64,000 nucleotides of DNA from NCBI RefSeq assembly GCF_052857255.1, contig NC_135497.1:346968799-347032798 (forward strand), in the 5' to 3' direction. This stretch comes from Amblyomma americanum. Taxonomy: Eukaryota; Arthropoda; Arachnida; Ixodida; Ixodidae. The notes under the pieces were generated by a model that did not search any database, was not told where the DNA came from, and was given only the letters and a program-made list of their open reading frames with translations. The position numbers were made by a program, and so were the translations under genes. Below, piece by piece: positions 10,081 through 19,935 of this stretch. Numbering within the stretch: the first letter of the stretch is position 1; each line of letters begins with the position of its first letter.

Positions 10081-12375
10081 TTATAAAATATGAAACTTGG
10101 CGACGAAGGGCGCGGGATGCTGAATGCTAAGACCGGCCCGAGAGAAAGTGAAAAAGAGAGGCAATCCATTCATCTTCACGCTTCTCAGAAGGCATGTCAC
10201 AGGTGGTGAGCGAAGGTGCAGTGGATACGAGGGCGCAGAGGCTGGCAAGCTCGGCCGGTAGCGGGGAGCGGGACTGGGCATCAGCGTTCTGATACTTGCG
10301 GCCCGACCGATATACGACACGTATATGTTACATTCTTGAAGACGGAGAGCCCATCGAGCCAGGTGACCGGAGGGATCTTTTAGCGAAGAAAGCCAACATA
10401 GGGCATGGTGGTCGGTGACCACGTCAAACGGCCCGCCATAGAGATAAGGTCGAAACTTGTCAAGGGCCCTGACAATGGCCAAGGACTCGTTTTCCGTCAC
10501 GGAGTAGTTGGATTCAACTTTCGTGACGGTACGGCTGGCGTAAGCAACCACATATTTCTCGAATCCAGACTTGCGTTGGGCGAGCACAGCCCCGAGGTCA
10601 GTGCCACTGGCGTGCGTGTGCACTTCGGTTGGGGCTTGAGGGTCGAAGTGACGTAAGATGGGTGGTGCCGTGAGGAGGAGGCGCAAGGTGTTGTAGGCAT
10701 CGTCGCAGGCAGGCGACCAACTCGAAAAATCAACATTGCTGCCTAGAAGCTGAGTTAAAGGGGCAACAATGGCCGCAAAGTTGCGAATAATAAAACGTCG
10801 AAAACGAGAACAGAGGACTAGAAAGCTGCTAAGTTCCTTAATGCAAGTAGGTTTTGGAAATGCAGTCACAGCACAAAGTTTGGCGTTGTTGGGGCGAACG
10901 CCCTCTTCTGACGCAACGTAGCCTAAAATTGTCAGCTCACGAGCAGCAAACCGACACTTTTTTAAGTTCAGCTGAAGGCCGGCGTCCGTAAGGCATGTTA
11001 AGACGTGCTTCAGCCGGTACAGATGAGTCGAAAAGTCGGGCGAAAAGATCACGTCATCGTCAAGATAACAGAGGCACGAATTTCATTTCAGGCCGCGCAG
11101 AATACTGTCCATCATGCGCTCAAAAGTAGCCGGAGCATTACAGAGGCCAAAAGGCATGAAGTTAAATTCATACAGGCTATCAGGGGTCACAAATGCGGTT
11201 TTAGGGCGATCGTCAGCTGCCATGGGGACCTGCTAGTACTCAGGGCGTAAATCGAGAGAAGATAAGAGTACCGCTCCTTGAAGGCAGTCCAGAGCATCAT
11301 CAATGCGTGGAAGAGGGTAAACGTCTTTCCCGTGATCTTATTCAGGCGGTGGTAATCAACGCAGAAAAGAATAGAGCCATCTTTCTTCTTCACGAGGACT
11401 ACGGGCGAAGCCCAGGGACTGTGTGAGGCCTGGATCACGCCGCTCTGAAACATAGTGTCAACTTGGTATTGAATAACTTGGCGCTCACCGGCGGAGACAC
11501 GATATGGGCGCTGACGCAGAGGGGCGTGGTCACCGGTGTCGATGTGGTGGGCGACGTACGGGAAAAAGCGGGTTGGAGTGAATCAAAGGAGGAACGAAAT
11601 TGATGAAGCAGCGCGAGAAGTTGAGTGCGTTGAGGTGCAGGGAGAGAGGTGTCGATGAAGGGAAGCAAAACGTCTGGAGGCGAAGTGTCGAGTGCAGGAA
11701 CCGGCGGGCTGAGGGCATCTACGTCGAGGGACGGCGAATATTCAGTCTCATCGCGATAGAGAATGAAATCAATGATCTACACGCTACCGAGGCACTCACC
11801 GCGACGTACAGCGGAAGCAGATGTAAACGGATTGGTCATGAACAACGCGCTAAGGCCAATTGACAGGGTGAGCACGGCGTAAGGTATGAACAGGTGCACT
11901 TTCGGCACAGAAAGAGGGGCGATGGTGTAAAAGGTACGTTGCCGTCCCGAACAAGGTAAGAAGTGATGGGCACATGAACAGAAGAACAGGCAAGCAGTTC
12001 AGCGTCTTCGGCAACGACGACGTTGGAAGGATCAGCAGAAGGGGAATCGGGCGACGGGGAACCGCTGAGCGCAAATAACTCGAGTTCAGCACGAGCGCAA
12101 TCGATGACTGCGTAATGGCGCGACAGGAAGACCCAACCCAAGATGATTTAATTTGAACAAGTTGGCAGAATGACGAATTAAATCACCTAGAGGAGCTCCT
12201 GAATAACGACGCGAGCCGTGCAAGTCGCTAACGGCGCAATTGCCTGCGCGCTTGCGGTGCGCAGCGAGAATCCAGAAAGTGGGGTCATCACTTTTCGCAA
12301 AGAGCGGCAAAAGGTGGCGGCCGTGGCAGAAACAGCAAGCACCACCGGTGTCGACAAGCGCCAGAACAGAAACAC
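10081..12375 (-). pseudogene. pol (protease, RT, RNase H) of decayed gypsy element
   Basis: Near 12350 one frame reads LALVDTGGACC, the aspartic protease site. RT begins around 11453 (GVIQASHSPWASPVVLVKKK, then FCVDYHRLNKI). The catalytic YLDDDVIF lies near 11055, just before the open segment 11052-10081. RNase H follows ([57 protein letters not shown]). The first RNase H aspartate is replaced by histidine (THAS instead of TDAS). Several frameshifts separate the domains, so no polyprotein can be made. Confidence 0.8.
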
Positions 12376-12872
12376 CCTCTACGGAAACGGCGATCTGATC
12401 GGTGGGAGATAATTGAGGCCTTGGACATTTCGCTGGTGGCGCAGTTCTCGCCTCAGGAACTGCGGCGTCTAGTTTTCCTCCTGCGAAAGATTCGGGCGCA
12501 GACGCATGGAAGAAAGGGAGCGGCGACGAGAAGGTAAGCAGCGGGTTGAAAAGCTAGTGAGATCAGGTGAAAGCGGGCGACTTTGTGGCGGCTCGGCTGG
12601 CGGTGAGTAGTCACTGGGAGGAGGCCAGTAACCGGCAACTTAGGATATTGGCGCACGACGACGGCAAAGCCGGGCCACATGACCAGGCGGTCCGCAAGAG
12701 TAACAAATAGGCCGATTGTCACTAGTACGCCAGGGATTACCGAATTGTCGAAGCGGTCGGAAAAACGACGTCGGAGCGTGACGAACTTGAGGCACAGGCG
12801 CTGTAGGTGGAGCCTAGGTGGGGCGGTAGATAGGCGGCCGCGGCCGCGACCGTGCGACGGCGTCAGCGTAGG

Positions 12873-13700
12873 TCAGGGGTGCAGCGATAGATGCGGGCGG
12901 CTGTGCTGGTGCGGGCGGAGAGACCGGTGGAAGGGCCTCAGCCACTTGTTCGCTAATGGTAGTGCGAAGGTCGGTCGCCAGGTATGGAGATTGCGCGGAA
13001 GGGGATGGAGAAGTGATAGCTGACGTGCAACCTCCTCACGCACGAAATCTTTGATGTGCGCCAACAATTGCGAGTGGTCTGGTGTAGCCGACAGGTCCTC
13101 AAGCGACTCGACAGGCGCTGCGTGCTGACGAGTGATGAGCCTCGGCTTTCGCAGCTCGTCGTAGCTCTGGCAGAGACTGACGACTTCGGCAACGGTGCGG
13201 AGATCTCGCGACACCAGCATCTGAAAGGCGTCATCGTCGATGTCTTTCAGAATATGCTTGATCTTGTCAGTCTCGGACATCTGGGCGTTGACGAGCGAGC
13301 ATAAGTGGACCACATGTTCAATGTAGCTGGTTAACGTCTCACCCGACTGCGCAGAGCGCTCGCGCAAGCTGTGTTCGGCGCGTAGATTGCGCACAGTAGG
13401 ACGTCCAAACACTTCGGTGAGGTTCGCTTTGAAAGCAGTTCACGTACAGAAGTCTGCTTCGTGGTTTCGAAACCACAGATTGGCAACGCCGGTCAAGTAA
13501 AAGACGGCGTTGTTCAACTTGGTGGTATCGTCCCACTTGTTATATGTGCTCACCTGCTCGTATGTGAGCCAGCCTTCAGCGTCTTGATCGTAAGTACCGC
13601 TGAAGAGGTCTGGGTCCTGCTGCCGGAGGGAGCCGGAAAAGAGGACTGGTGAGCCCGCCTGCACGGCTTGGTGGTTGGAGGCTTCAGGCATAGCGTGCAT
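12873..13700 (-). pseudogene. gag of decayed gypsy element
   Basis: Two open pieces in different frames: 13700-13440 (DPDLFSGTYDQDAEGWLTYE, then a FYLTGVANLWFRNHE stretch) and 13412-12873 (YIEHVVHLCSLVNAQMSETD, a capsid C-terminal-like helix region, then SHDELRKPR-type sequence). The pattern F-xG---D---W-----...-WF--HE is that of retrotransposon Gag/UBN2-like domains. A one-step frame change at about 13430 separates the pieces. No CCHC knuckle was found in frame downstream. Confidence 0.7.
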
Positions 13701-13754
13701 AGCGGGGGGAGGTAGCGTGCGGCTGCTCAGGTCCAGGGCGGCACGAGGACGTTA

Positions 13755-13850
13755 AACCTGACCGCCACCAAATGTAACGGGAGCTTAGGTTAACGCTCAG
13801 GCGGTGGAGTCTCTGGTCTGTTCATGTCAGGAGGCGCTCGCTGTGAGCGA
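13755..13850 (-). repeat. PBS and remnant of the 5' LTR, decayed gypsy element
   Basis: The minus-strand LTR ends CTCCCGTTACA at 13773, then two bases, then TGGTGGCGGTCAGGTT (13770-13755) as the primer-binding site. The outer LTR limit is not clear because no second LTR copy is present for comparison. Confidence 0.5.
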
Positions 13851-14365
13851 TGAAAGTTGTTGTTGTTGTTGTTAGCCTATCAAAAGATGGCAGATACCCA
13901 CACTGGGGGATCGGCCAAGAATCGGGTGGCTATTCACCTGAACGCAGTGAGGCCGGTATAATGCCCTTCTTCTTCTTCACAGTAGGCGCAAACTTTGCAA
14001 TGAGACAAAAGAGAAAACAGGAATGGCGCTGTTTTCACAACTGGATTGTGAAAACTGAACTGTGCTGAAGTCAACTCAACTGAGTAGTGAAGCCTACGAG
14101 TGGCTGTCTTTGGAACAATCACCTGCCAATGCTGGGGCACATCACATGACCACTACACCGGTGGTGGCGTGACTAAACGCCTAAAGCAAACTAAACGTCT
14201 AAGCAGCTATCGCTTAATTCCGCGTTACACAATCATAACTGTCCTGTGAGTTTCTTTCTATGTCCTGGGAAAATTCACGCCTACAAATTTCGTCATGAGC
14301 TGTACACAGCTGTACAACTGCTGTATCTTACCGGTACTCACCGATGGGGCAGAAACATAGAAGCT
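13851..14365. other. No gene seen; short (TTG)n run
   Basis: A (gtt)5 run at about 13858 is followed by gcctatcaaaagatggcaga, which has the look of a dispersed repeat. Nothing in the rest of the stretch can be assigned. Confidence 0.4.
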
Positions 14366-14765
14366 AAAGAAAAGGATTCAGCTTAACTTAAGGACAACGC
14401 AGTGAGCTATGGAAAGAAAAATGATGGGTGTAACGTTATGAGACCGGAAGCGGGCAGAGTGGGTGAGGAAACGAACGCGAGTAAATGACATCCTAGTCGA
14501 AGTCAAGAGGAAGAAATGGGCTTGGGCAGGGCATGTAATGTGTAGGCAAGGTAACTTATGATCCTTAAGGGTAATGCAGTGAATTCAGGAGAGGACAAGC
14601 GTAGCGAGAGAGGGGGCAGGAACTTAGGTGGGCAGATGAGATTAAGAAGTTTGCGGTGGTACGGTGGCCGCAGCTGGCAAAGGACAGGTCTAATTGCAGA
14701 GACATGGGAGAGGCCTTTGCCCTGACGAGGGTGCAGTCAGGCTGATGATGATTAAAACTAACCGA
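14366..14765 (+). pseudogene. RTE-type LINE ORF2 C-terminus and 3' tail
   Basis: Broken plus-strand frames read AMERKMMGVTL, DRKRAEWVRKRTRVNDILVE and KRKKWAWAGHVMC, followed further on by AKDR-NCRDMGEAFALT. This order is typical of the RTE-clade ORF2 end. The element closes with gctgatgatgatt, an RTE-like GAT repeat tail. Only the last part of ORF2 remains, with several frameshifts. It may or may not come from the same insertion as other RTE pieces in the window. Confidence 0.7.
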
Positions 14766-15938
14766 ACAGTTACCATTAGTAACGGGAATTCCAGCGACCG
14801 ATTGGGTTGCAAGCAGAGCTGAGGACACGTTACGCCAACGGGAGAGGTCATCAGTAGCGTTTATAAAAGTTCAGAACGTGGAAATTTTGCTGACAATTGA
14901 AAGCGCACGGGTTCGGCCTCATAGCCACCCCAGCCATCAACCCCACAGGATGCGCATCCAATACAATAAGGCTGCACGCCCCAGGCTGGCTATACCGCTG
15001 GTATTTCTTGCGCTGGATTCTGCCAACTCAGTTATTGATATATTTTTATCGAGTAATGTTATCACGAGTTTAATGTAATCCTTTGAGTAATGAGTATCGA
15101 GTATCGAGTAATGTAATCATTTGATTACACTAAGGAGCGCTCTGGCGGAAAAGTAGTGCATCGTGATTTGCGTTGTGGCGTTACCGCAAGCTGGCGAGGA
15201 AGCAGCAACAAGAATTTTGGTTGAGGCGCATATTTTATTCAAATAGACACCACTCTATGTAGTTCACGTACCAAGCCGACGTATTTGCGTATTAGTGGCT
15301 ATTACTGAGACAGCCATTCAACTTCCGTGCACGCACTACCACCAAGTAAGAGGTCACTGAACTGAAGCACGTCCATGTATTTTATCTTAATCGTATTAAT
15401 AAGTTCCTCATAAGATGAAACGAAAAAAACTTCTAAAAAACGCACAACAAAACAGTGCTGTACATTCAGGCGTAGCGGTTTGAAATCACGACGGTAAGTG
15501 GCCTAATGGTGACGGTTTCTTAATTCAGTGCATTAGATGCGATTGCAAGATTACTGCATGCTGCATATTTAGCTGTCTGGTTGTAAAAGAATCTTATGCG
15601 CTAATTACTGCTCTATATGGGCTCAAAAACCGACTACAGTGTAGCTTCTGATGATCCACATCTTTGTATAAGTAGTTTAGCTTGACTGGATTTTCCTGAA
15701 TTGGCGAAACACTGCAGTCTGCTGTGACGAACATTCGTCGAGGAGGGCGGAGCAGCCGACTAGACAGACTTCGCCGTCTGGCGAACTGCGAGGCAACCAG
15801 CGTTCCGACTTTTGGCGGTGGTGGACAAGATACGATTGCTTCGGAGTTCAATGTCGTGTACTCTTTGACATTAATATCACAGGAAATATTAACGTTTTAA
15901 TTACTGGAAATAAACGTGAACGACGTAAAAGATAATAT
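14766..15938. other. No gene seen; target region of the gypsy insertion
   Basis: Mostly unique sequence. Near 15045-15130 a cluster of GAGTAAT / GAGTATCGAGTA / TTTGATTACA motifs suggests a small degraded DNA element, but no clear terminal repeats are visible. The last four bases (atat) are duplicated after the gypsy element. Confidence 0.4.
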
Positions 15939-16120
15939 TGTCACGGACGCCGGTAGGACGTTCAATCCCTGGCAGAACAGTAACTGGCGAGCACACTGCG
16001 CAGGGCGTAGCCGGCAGGGCCTAGCACCGAGCAGAAGAGGACGAAGTCCGGCGCGCGACAAAGGTCGAAGACAGACCGCACGGGGGAGCCGGTAGCGTGA
16101 TGGCTAAACTAAGTGCGGCA
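15939..16120 (-). repeat. 3' LTR of gypsy element
   Basis: 182 bp, a direct repeat of 21311-21492. The pol reading frame runs into it and stops at 16021, so the last 100 bases of coding sequence lie inside the LTR. Confidence 0.95.
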
Positions 16121-16983
16121 TTGCCCCTCCCCTCTGGAAAGGCATCGACTCGATGCCTGACAGTGAGGGGGAGCCACGTGTTGGTGTTAACAGAATGCCA
16201 GGCACCGAACGTGGTGAGAGTTGTCCTAGCGGGCATGGTATGGCTTGAGTTTGCGACGTGCACAATTTCGGATGTCGGCGGGCATCTGGAAGAACGAACA
16301 CTCCCTTGCGGGCGCACTTCATACGTAACGTCGCTGAGTTGGCGGAGTACCTCGTAGGGGCCGAAGTAACGGCGCAAAAGCTTCTCGGAGCGACCGCGCA
16401 GACGGATGGGGCTCCAAACCCACACTTGATCGCCAGGCTGGAAAATGACTTCGCGGTGACGGAGGTTATAGCGGTGAGCATCGACTTCTTGCCGCACGCA
16501 GGTTCGTTGCCGAGCCAGCCGGCGGGCAGCCTCTGCATGGCGAACGAATGCATCAGTGTCGGCAACGGATGGGCGGGCAACATCGGGCAACAACATCGTG
16601 TCCAACATAGTCACGACTTCACGACCGTGTACCAAACGAAATGGCGTGAACCCCGTCGTCTCTTGAAGGGCAGTATTGTAGGCAAGTGTGACGTACGGAA
16701 GGATTTCGTCCCAGTTCTTATGGTCGTCGTCGACGTACATAGAAATCATATCAGCGATAGTCTTATTGAGGCACTCGGTTAGGCCGTTGGTTTGAGGATG
16801 GTAAGCTGAGGTCTTACGATGACTTGTGCCACTGAGCCGCATAACTTCCTGAGTAAGCGTGGACGTGAAAGCTGTGCCTCGGTCAGTTAAAACAACATAA
16901 GGGGCGCCATGGCGGAGGACTATGCTGATGATGAAAAAGTCAGCAATTTCAGCAGCAGTGGCGCGGGGAAGGGCTTTCGTCAC
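16021..16983 (-). pseudogene. gypsy integrase core and C-terminus, displaced by a one-base frameshift
   Basis: Continues the integrase from VTKALPRATAAEIADFF, with the second catalytic Asp in LTDRGTAF and the Glu in YHPQTNGLTE, giving a DDE core. A GPY-type region follows (FGPYEVLRQLSDVTYEV). The open frame itself begins upstream at 17433, but that part is out of frame. An extra base around 16985-16990 explains the break; assembly error is possible. The C-terminus crosses the polypurine tract and ends inside the 3' LTR. Confidence 0.85.
16121..16134 (-). promoter_or_regulatory. Polypurine tract of gypsy element
   Basis: Minus strand AGAGGGGAGGGGCAA directly precedes the 3' LTR start TGCCGC. 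It should prime plus-strand DNA synthesis. It also lies inside the pol reading frame, where it codes for Glu-Gly-Arg-Gly. Confidence 0.85.
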
Positions 16984-19861
16984 AATACCGGGTGAGGAAG
17001 TCGGTGGCAACCACAATATACCGGTCACCCAATGATGACGTGGGAAATGGGCCCAGTAAGTCCATGCCGACTTGGTGGAGAGGAATTCTCGGCGGAGCAA
17101 TGGGTTGGAGCATGCCAGCCGGCTTGAAAGGTGGTTTCTTCCGACGTTGACACTCGCGGCAAGTACGTACATAACGCTTGACAGTCGCAGAAAGCCTGGG
17201 CCAGTAATAACGGTGACGAACTCGTGCCATCGTTCGAGAAAACCCGAGGTGACCGGAAGGAAGCTCGTCGTGGCATGCCTGCAAAACATCAGTGCGGAGC
17301 GCCGTTGGAACCACAAGCAGGTAACCAGAGTCCGTCGGGGCGTAATTTCGTTTGTAGAGGACGCCATCTCGCAAGCAAAACGACGACAAGCCACGCGCGA
17401 ATAGACGAGGCGGTAACGAGGTGGTACCCTCAAGATAATCGATGAGTGGCCGCAATTCCGTGTCGTTCCTCTGGTGTTGAGCGAGGTCGGACGTGGTCAG
17501 AGCACCAATAAAGAGGGGGTCATCTTCCAGGTCATCAGAGGTGGACGGGATAGCAGCACGGGACAAGCAGTCTGCATCGCTGTGTTTGTTGCCCGACTTG
17601 TAGACAACTGTTACATCAAATTCTTGCAAGCGAAGGCTCCAACGAGCTAGCCGGCTCGAGGGGTCTTTAAGATTCACGAGCCAGCACAGTGAGTGGTGGT
17701 CACTCACGACCCGAAACGGGCGACCATACAAGTAGGGCCGGAACTTCGTTATCGCCCACACAACAGCTAGGCACTCCTTTTCAGTGGTTGAGTAATTGGC
17801 CTCGGACCGAGACAGCGTGTGGCTGCCGGAAGCAATCACACGCTCAACACCATCTTGCCACTGGACGAGGACTGCACCGAGGCCAATGTTGCTGGCATCG
17901 GTGTGAAGTTCTGTATCCGCCTCCTCGTCAAAATGGGCAAGAATGGGCGTTGTTTGTAGGCGTTTGCGGAGCTTTTCGAAGGCGTCCTGCTGTTCCTGTG
18001 CCCAGGCGAAAGGCTGATCGTCTTTTGTCAGCCGTGTGAGAGGCTCAGCCAGCCTGGAGAAGTCTTGCACGAAGCGTCGGTAATATGCGCAGAGGCCAAG
18101 AAACCGGCGCACAGCTCGCTTATCAGTGGGAGTCGGGAACGCAGCTACAGCCGCCGTCTTGTCGGGGTCGGGGCTGACACCCTCAGGTGTCACAACATGG
18201 CCCAAAAACTTAAGCCGTTGGTACGCGAAGTGGCATTTTTCGGGTTTTAGAGATAGACCGGCTGATCGGATGGCCGTCAATACTGCACTCAAGCGTTTGA
18301 GATGTTCTTCGTAGGTCGCAGCGAAAATAACCACATCATCAAGATAGACGAGACACGACTGCCATTTGAGGCCAACCAGTACAGTGTCCATCATTCTTTG
18401 AAAGGTGGCAAGAGCGGTACACAGGCCAAAGGGGAGCACCTTGAACTCGTACAGACCGTCAGGCGTTATGAACGCGGTCTTTTCACGGTCACGTTCATCG
18501 ACTTCGATCTGCCAGTACCCACTGCGTAGATCAAGAGAGGAAAAGTATCGGGCATGACGCAGGCGATCGAACGAGTCATCAATTCGGGGCATCGGATAAA
18601 CGTCCTTTTTAGTAATCTTGTTGAGGCGACGATAGTCGACGCAGAATTGGAGAGTGCCATCCTTCTTGGCGACCAGCACAACGGGCGAAGCCCACGGGCT
18701 TGCTGACGGCTGGATAACCTCGTCGCGGAGCATTTCCTCAACCTGCCTCCGAATCACCTCCCGTTCTTTCGCAGACACTCGATAGGGGTGGTGTTGTATA
18801 GGCCTCTCGCCTTCATCCACTACAATGCGGTGTTTAGCGACCGATGTTTGTCGAACTTTAGAAGTGGTCGCAAAGCAGTCACGAAAAGAGTCGAGGATCA
18901 TGTGGAGGCGGTGTTTCTGATCGGCGGTTAGGTCGGGGTTCACGTCAGTCATAACGGGGGCGTCAGACGTCGATGCATGGGTATCGTTGAGGGAGCAGGC
19001 GCAGTGGGAGACTGAGTCACTAATTTCATCGAAATAGGCTATGGCGGTTGCTCGCGGCAAGTGGCGGTATTCGGCGCTAAAGTTCGTAACAAAAAGCTGC
19101 GTTCGCAGTCCGCGGAGGAAAGTAACACCCCGCGCAACGCAGACTTGTTGACTCAGCAGTAACGACAGGTTACCTTCCGCAACCCCGTGAGGAGTGCGTG
19201 GGTTGGAGCATTCCACCGTAATAAACAAACTGGAGCGTGGTGGTAGCGTGACATTGTCATCAAACATGCGAAAAACAGGCCTGTCGGGCTCGCTGCTGTC
19301 GGCTATGGCACAATGAGGTGAGAACGTCACGACAAGTTCGCGGAGGTTGATTATCGCACCATGTTCCCGAAGAAAATCTAACCCTAGGATGAGGTCCTTC
19401 GAGCAATGAGCCAACACAGCGAAGCAGGCAGTGAAGGTGAGACCACGAATCTCCATTCTAGCGGTGCAGACGCCAAGCGGTGTCACCAGATGGCCTCCAG
19501 CTGTCCGGATGTGTGTTCCAGGCCAAGGTGTCAGTACTTTCCTCAGGACAAGCGTCAGACCACGACTCATGACGGAGAAATCGGCGCCGGTATCTACGAG
19601 AGCAGTCACGCGGCGGCCATCAACGATGACCGAGATTTCAGCCGAAGCTTGGTCACCGTCAGAAAAACGCTGTGTGAGGGAGGTCGGACTAGGGGATCGT
19701 TCTCGCGGTCGGGTTGGGGCGTCAAGCGGAGGCGTCTCCGTTCGTCGAAAAGTCGTCGGACTTAAGGGTCGTTCAGATTGTCCAATTGAGGCGTCAAGCA
19801 AAGAAGGCGTCTCTGGGCGTCGAAAGGTCGTCGCGGCGTGGGGTCGGAGGTCGGGTCGCAT
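16949..19861 (-). CDS. pol: gypsy Pol: protease, RT, RNase H, integrase zinc domain (frameshifted before IN core)
   Basis: 970 residues from the first ATG. The open frame extends upstream into gag, so the true start is probably by frameshifting. Protease active site ALVDTGADFSVM is at 87-98. RT spans about 380-555 with FCVDYRRLNKI (407-417), LPFGL and the catalytic YLDD at 506-509. RNase H TDAS is at 654-657, then SRSEANYSTTEKE and VVSDHHSLCWL. The integrase zinc domain has H864, H871, C901 and C904 (GHLGF...CRECQ), followed by MDLLGPFP with the first catalytic Asp. The frame then runs off at about 16985 into an unrelated tail ending at 16949. The integrase core continues in another frame, so this copy lacks a joined integrase. 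Confidence 0.9.
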   Translation of the reverse strand: MRPDLRPHAATTFRRPETPSLLDASIGQSERPLSPTTFRRTETPPLDAPTRPRERSPSPTSLTQRFSDGDQASAEISVIVDGRRVTALVDTGADFSVMSRGLTLVLRKVLTPWPGTHIRTAGGHLVTPLGVCTARMEIRGLTFTACFAVLAHCSKDLILGLDFLREHGAIINLRELVVTFSPHCAIADSSEPDRPVFRMFDDNVTLPPRSSLFITVECSNPRTPHGVAEGNLSLLLSQQVCVARGVTFLRGLRTQLFVTNFSAEYRHLPRATAIAYFDEISDSVSHCACSLNDTHASTSDAPVMTDVNPDLTADQKHRLHMILDSFRDCFATTSKVRQTSVAKHRIVVDEGERPIQHHPYRVSAKEREVIRRQVEEMLRDEVIQPSASPWASPVVLVAKKDGTLQFCVDYRRLNKITKKDVYPMPRIDDSFDRLRHARYFSSLDLRSGYWQIEVDERDREKTAFITPDGLYEFKVLPFGLCTALATFQRMMDTVLVGLKWQSCLVYLDDVVIFAATYEEHLKRLSAVLTAIRSAGLSLKPEKCHFAYQRLKFLGHVVTPEGVSPDPDKTAAVAAFPTPTDKRAVRRFLGLCAYYRRFVQDFSRLAEPLTRLTKDDQPFAWAQEQQDAFEKLRKRLQTTPILAHFDEEADTELHTDASNIGLGAVLVQWQDGVERVIASGSHTLSRSEANYSTTEKECLAVVWAITKFRPYLYGRPFRVVSDHHSLCWLVNLKDPSSRLARWSLRLQEFDVTVVYKSGNKHSDADCLSRAAIPSTSDDLEDDPLFIGALTTSDLAQHQRNDTELRPLIDYLEGTTSLPPRLFARGLSSFCLRDGVLYKRNYAPTDSGYLLVVPTALRTDVLQACHDELPSGHLGFSRTMARVRHRYYWPRLSATVKRYVRTCRECQRRKKPPFKPAGMLQPIAPPRIPLHQVGMDLLGPFPTSSLGDRYIVVATDFLTRYCDESPSPRHCC

Positions 19862-19935
19862 GCTAACGTCGGTGAGCGGAGGATGTTCGTCATTATGTCC
19901 GGTGACGGCGGCCCTACCTCCGGGGGTCGCCGTCC

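Larger units (their letters stand above)
9838..13850 (-). mobile_element. Decayed Ty3/gypsy element, 3' truncated
   Basis: Ordered on the minus strand: LTR edge and PBS (13773/13755), gag (13700-12873), protease (about 12375), RT (11453-11000), RNase H (10700-10400) and the zinc-binding N-terminus of integrase (10075-9838). The element stops at 9838 against another repeat; no integrase core or 3' LTR remains. Many frameshifts. It is older than the gypsy element at 15939-21492 and belongs to a different lineage, judged by its different gag and PBS. Confidence 0.8.

Noticed and set aside
10081..13773. Gypsy elements at 9838-13850 and 15939-21492 as parts of one nested insertion
   Set aside because: Different gag sequences, different PBS and very different decay; the RTE tail and 1.2 kb of other DNA lie between them.
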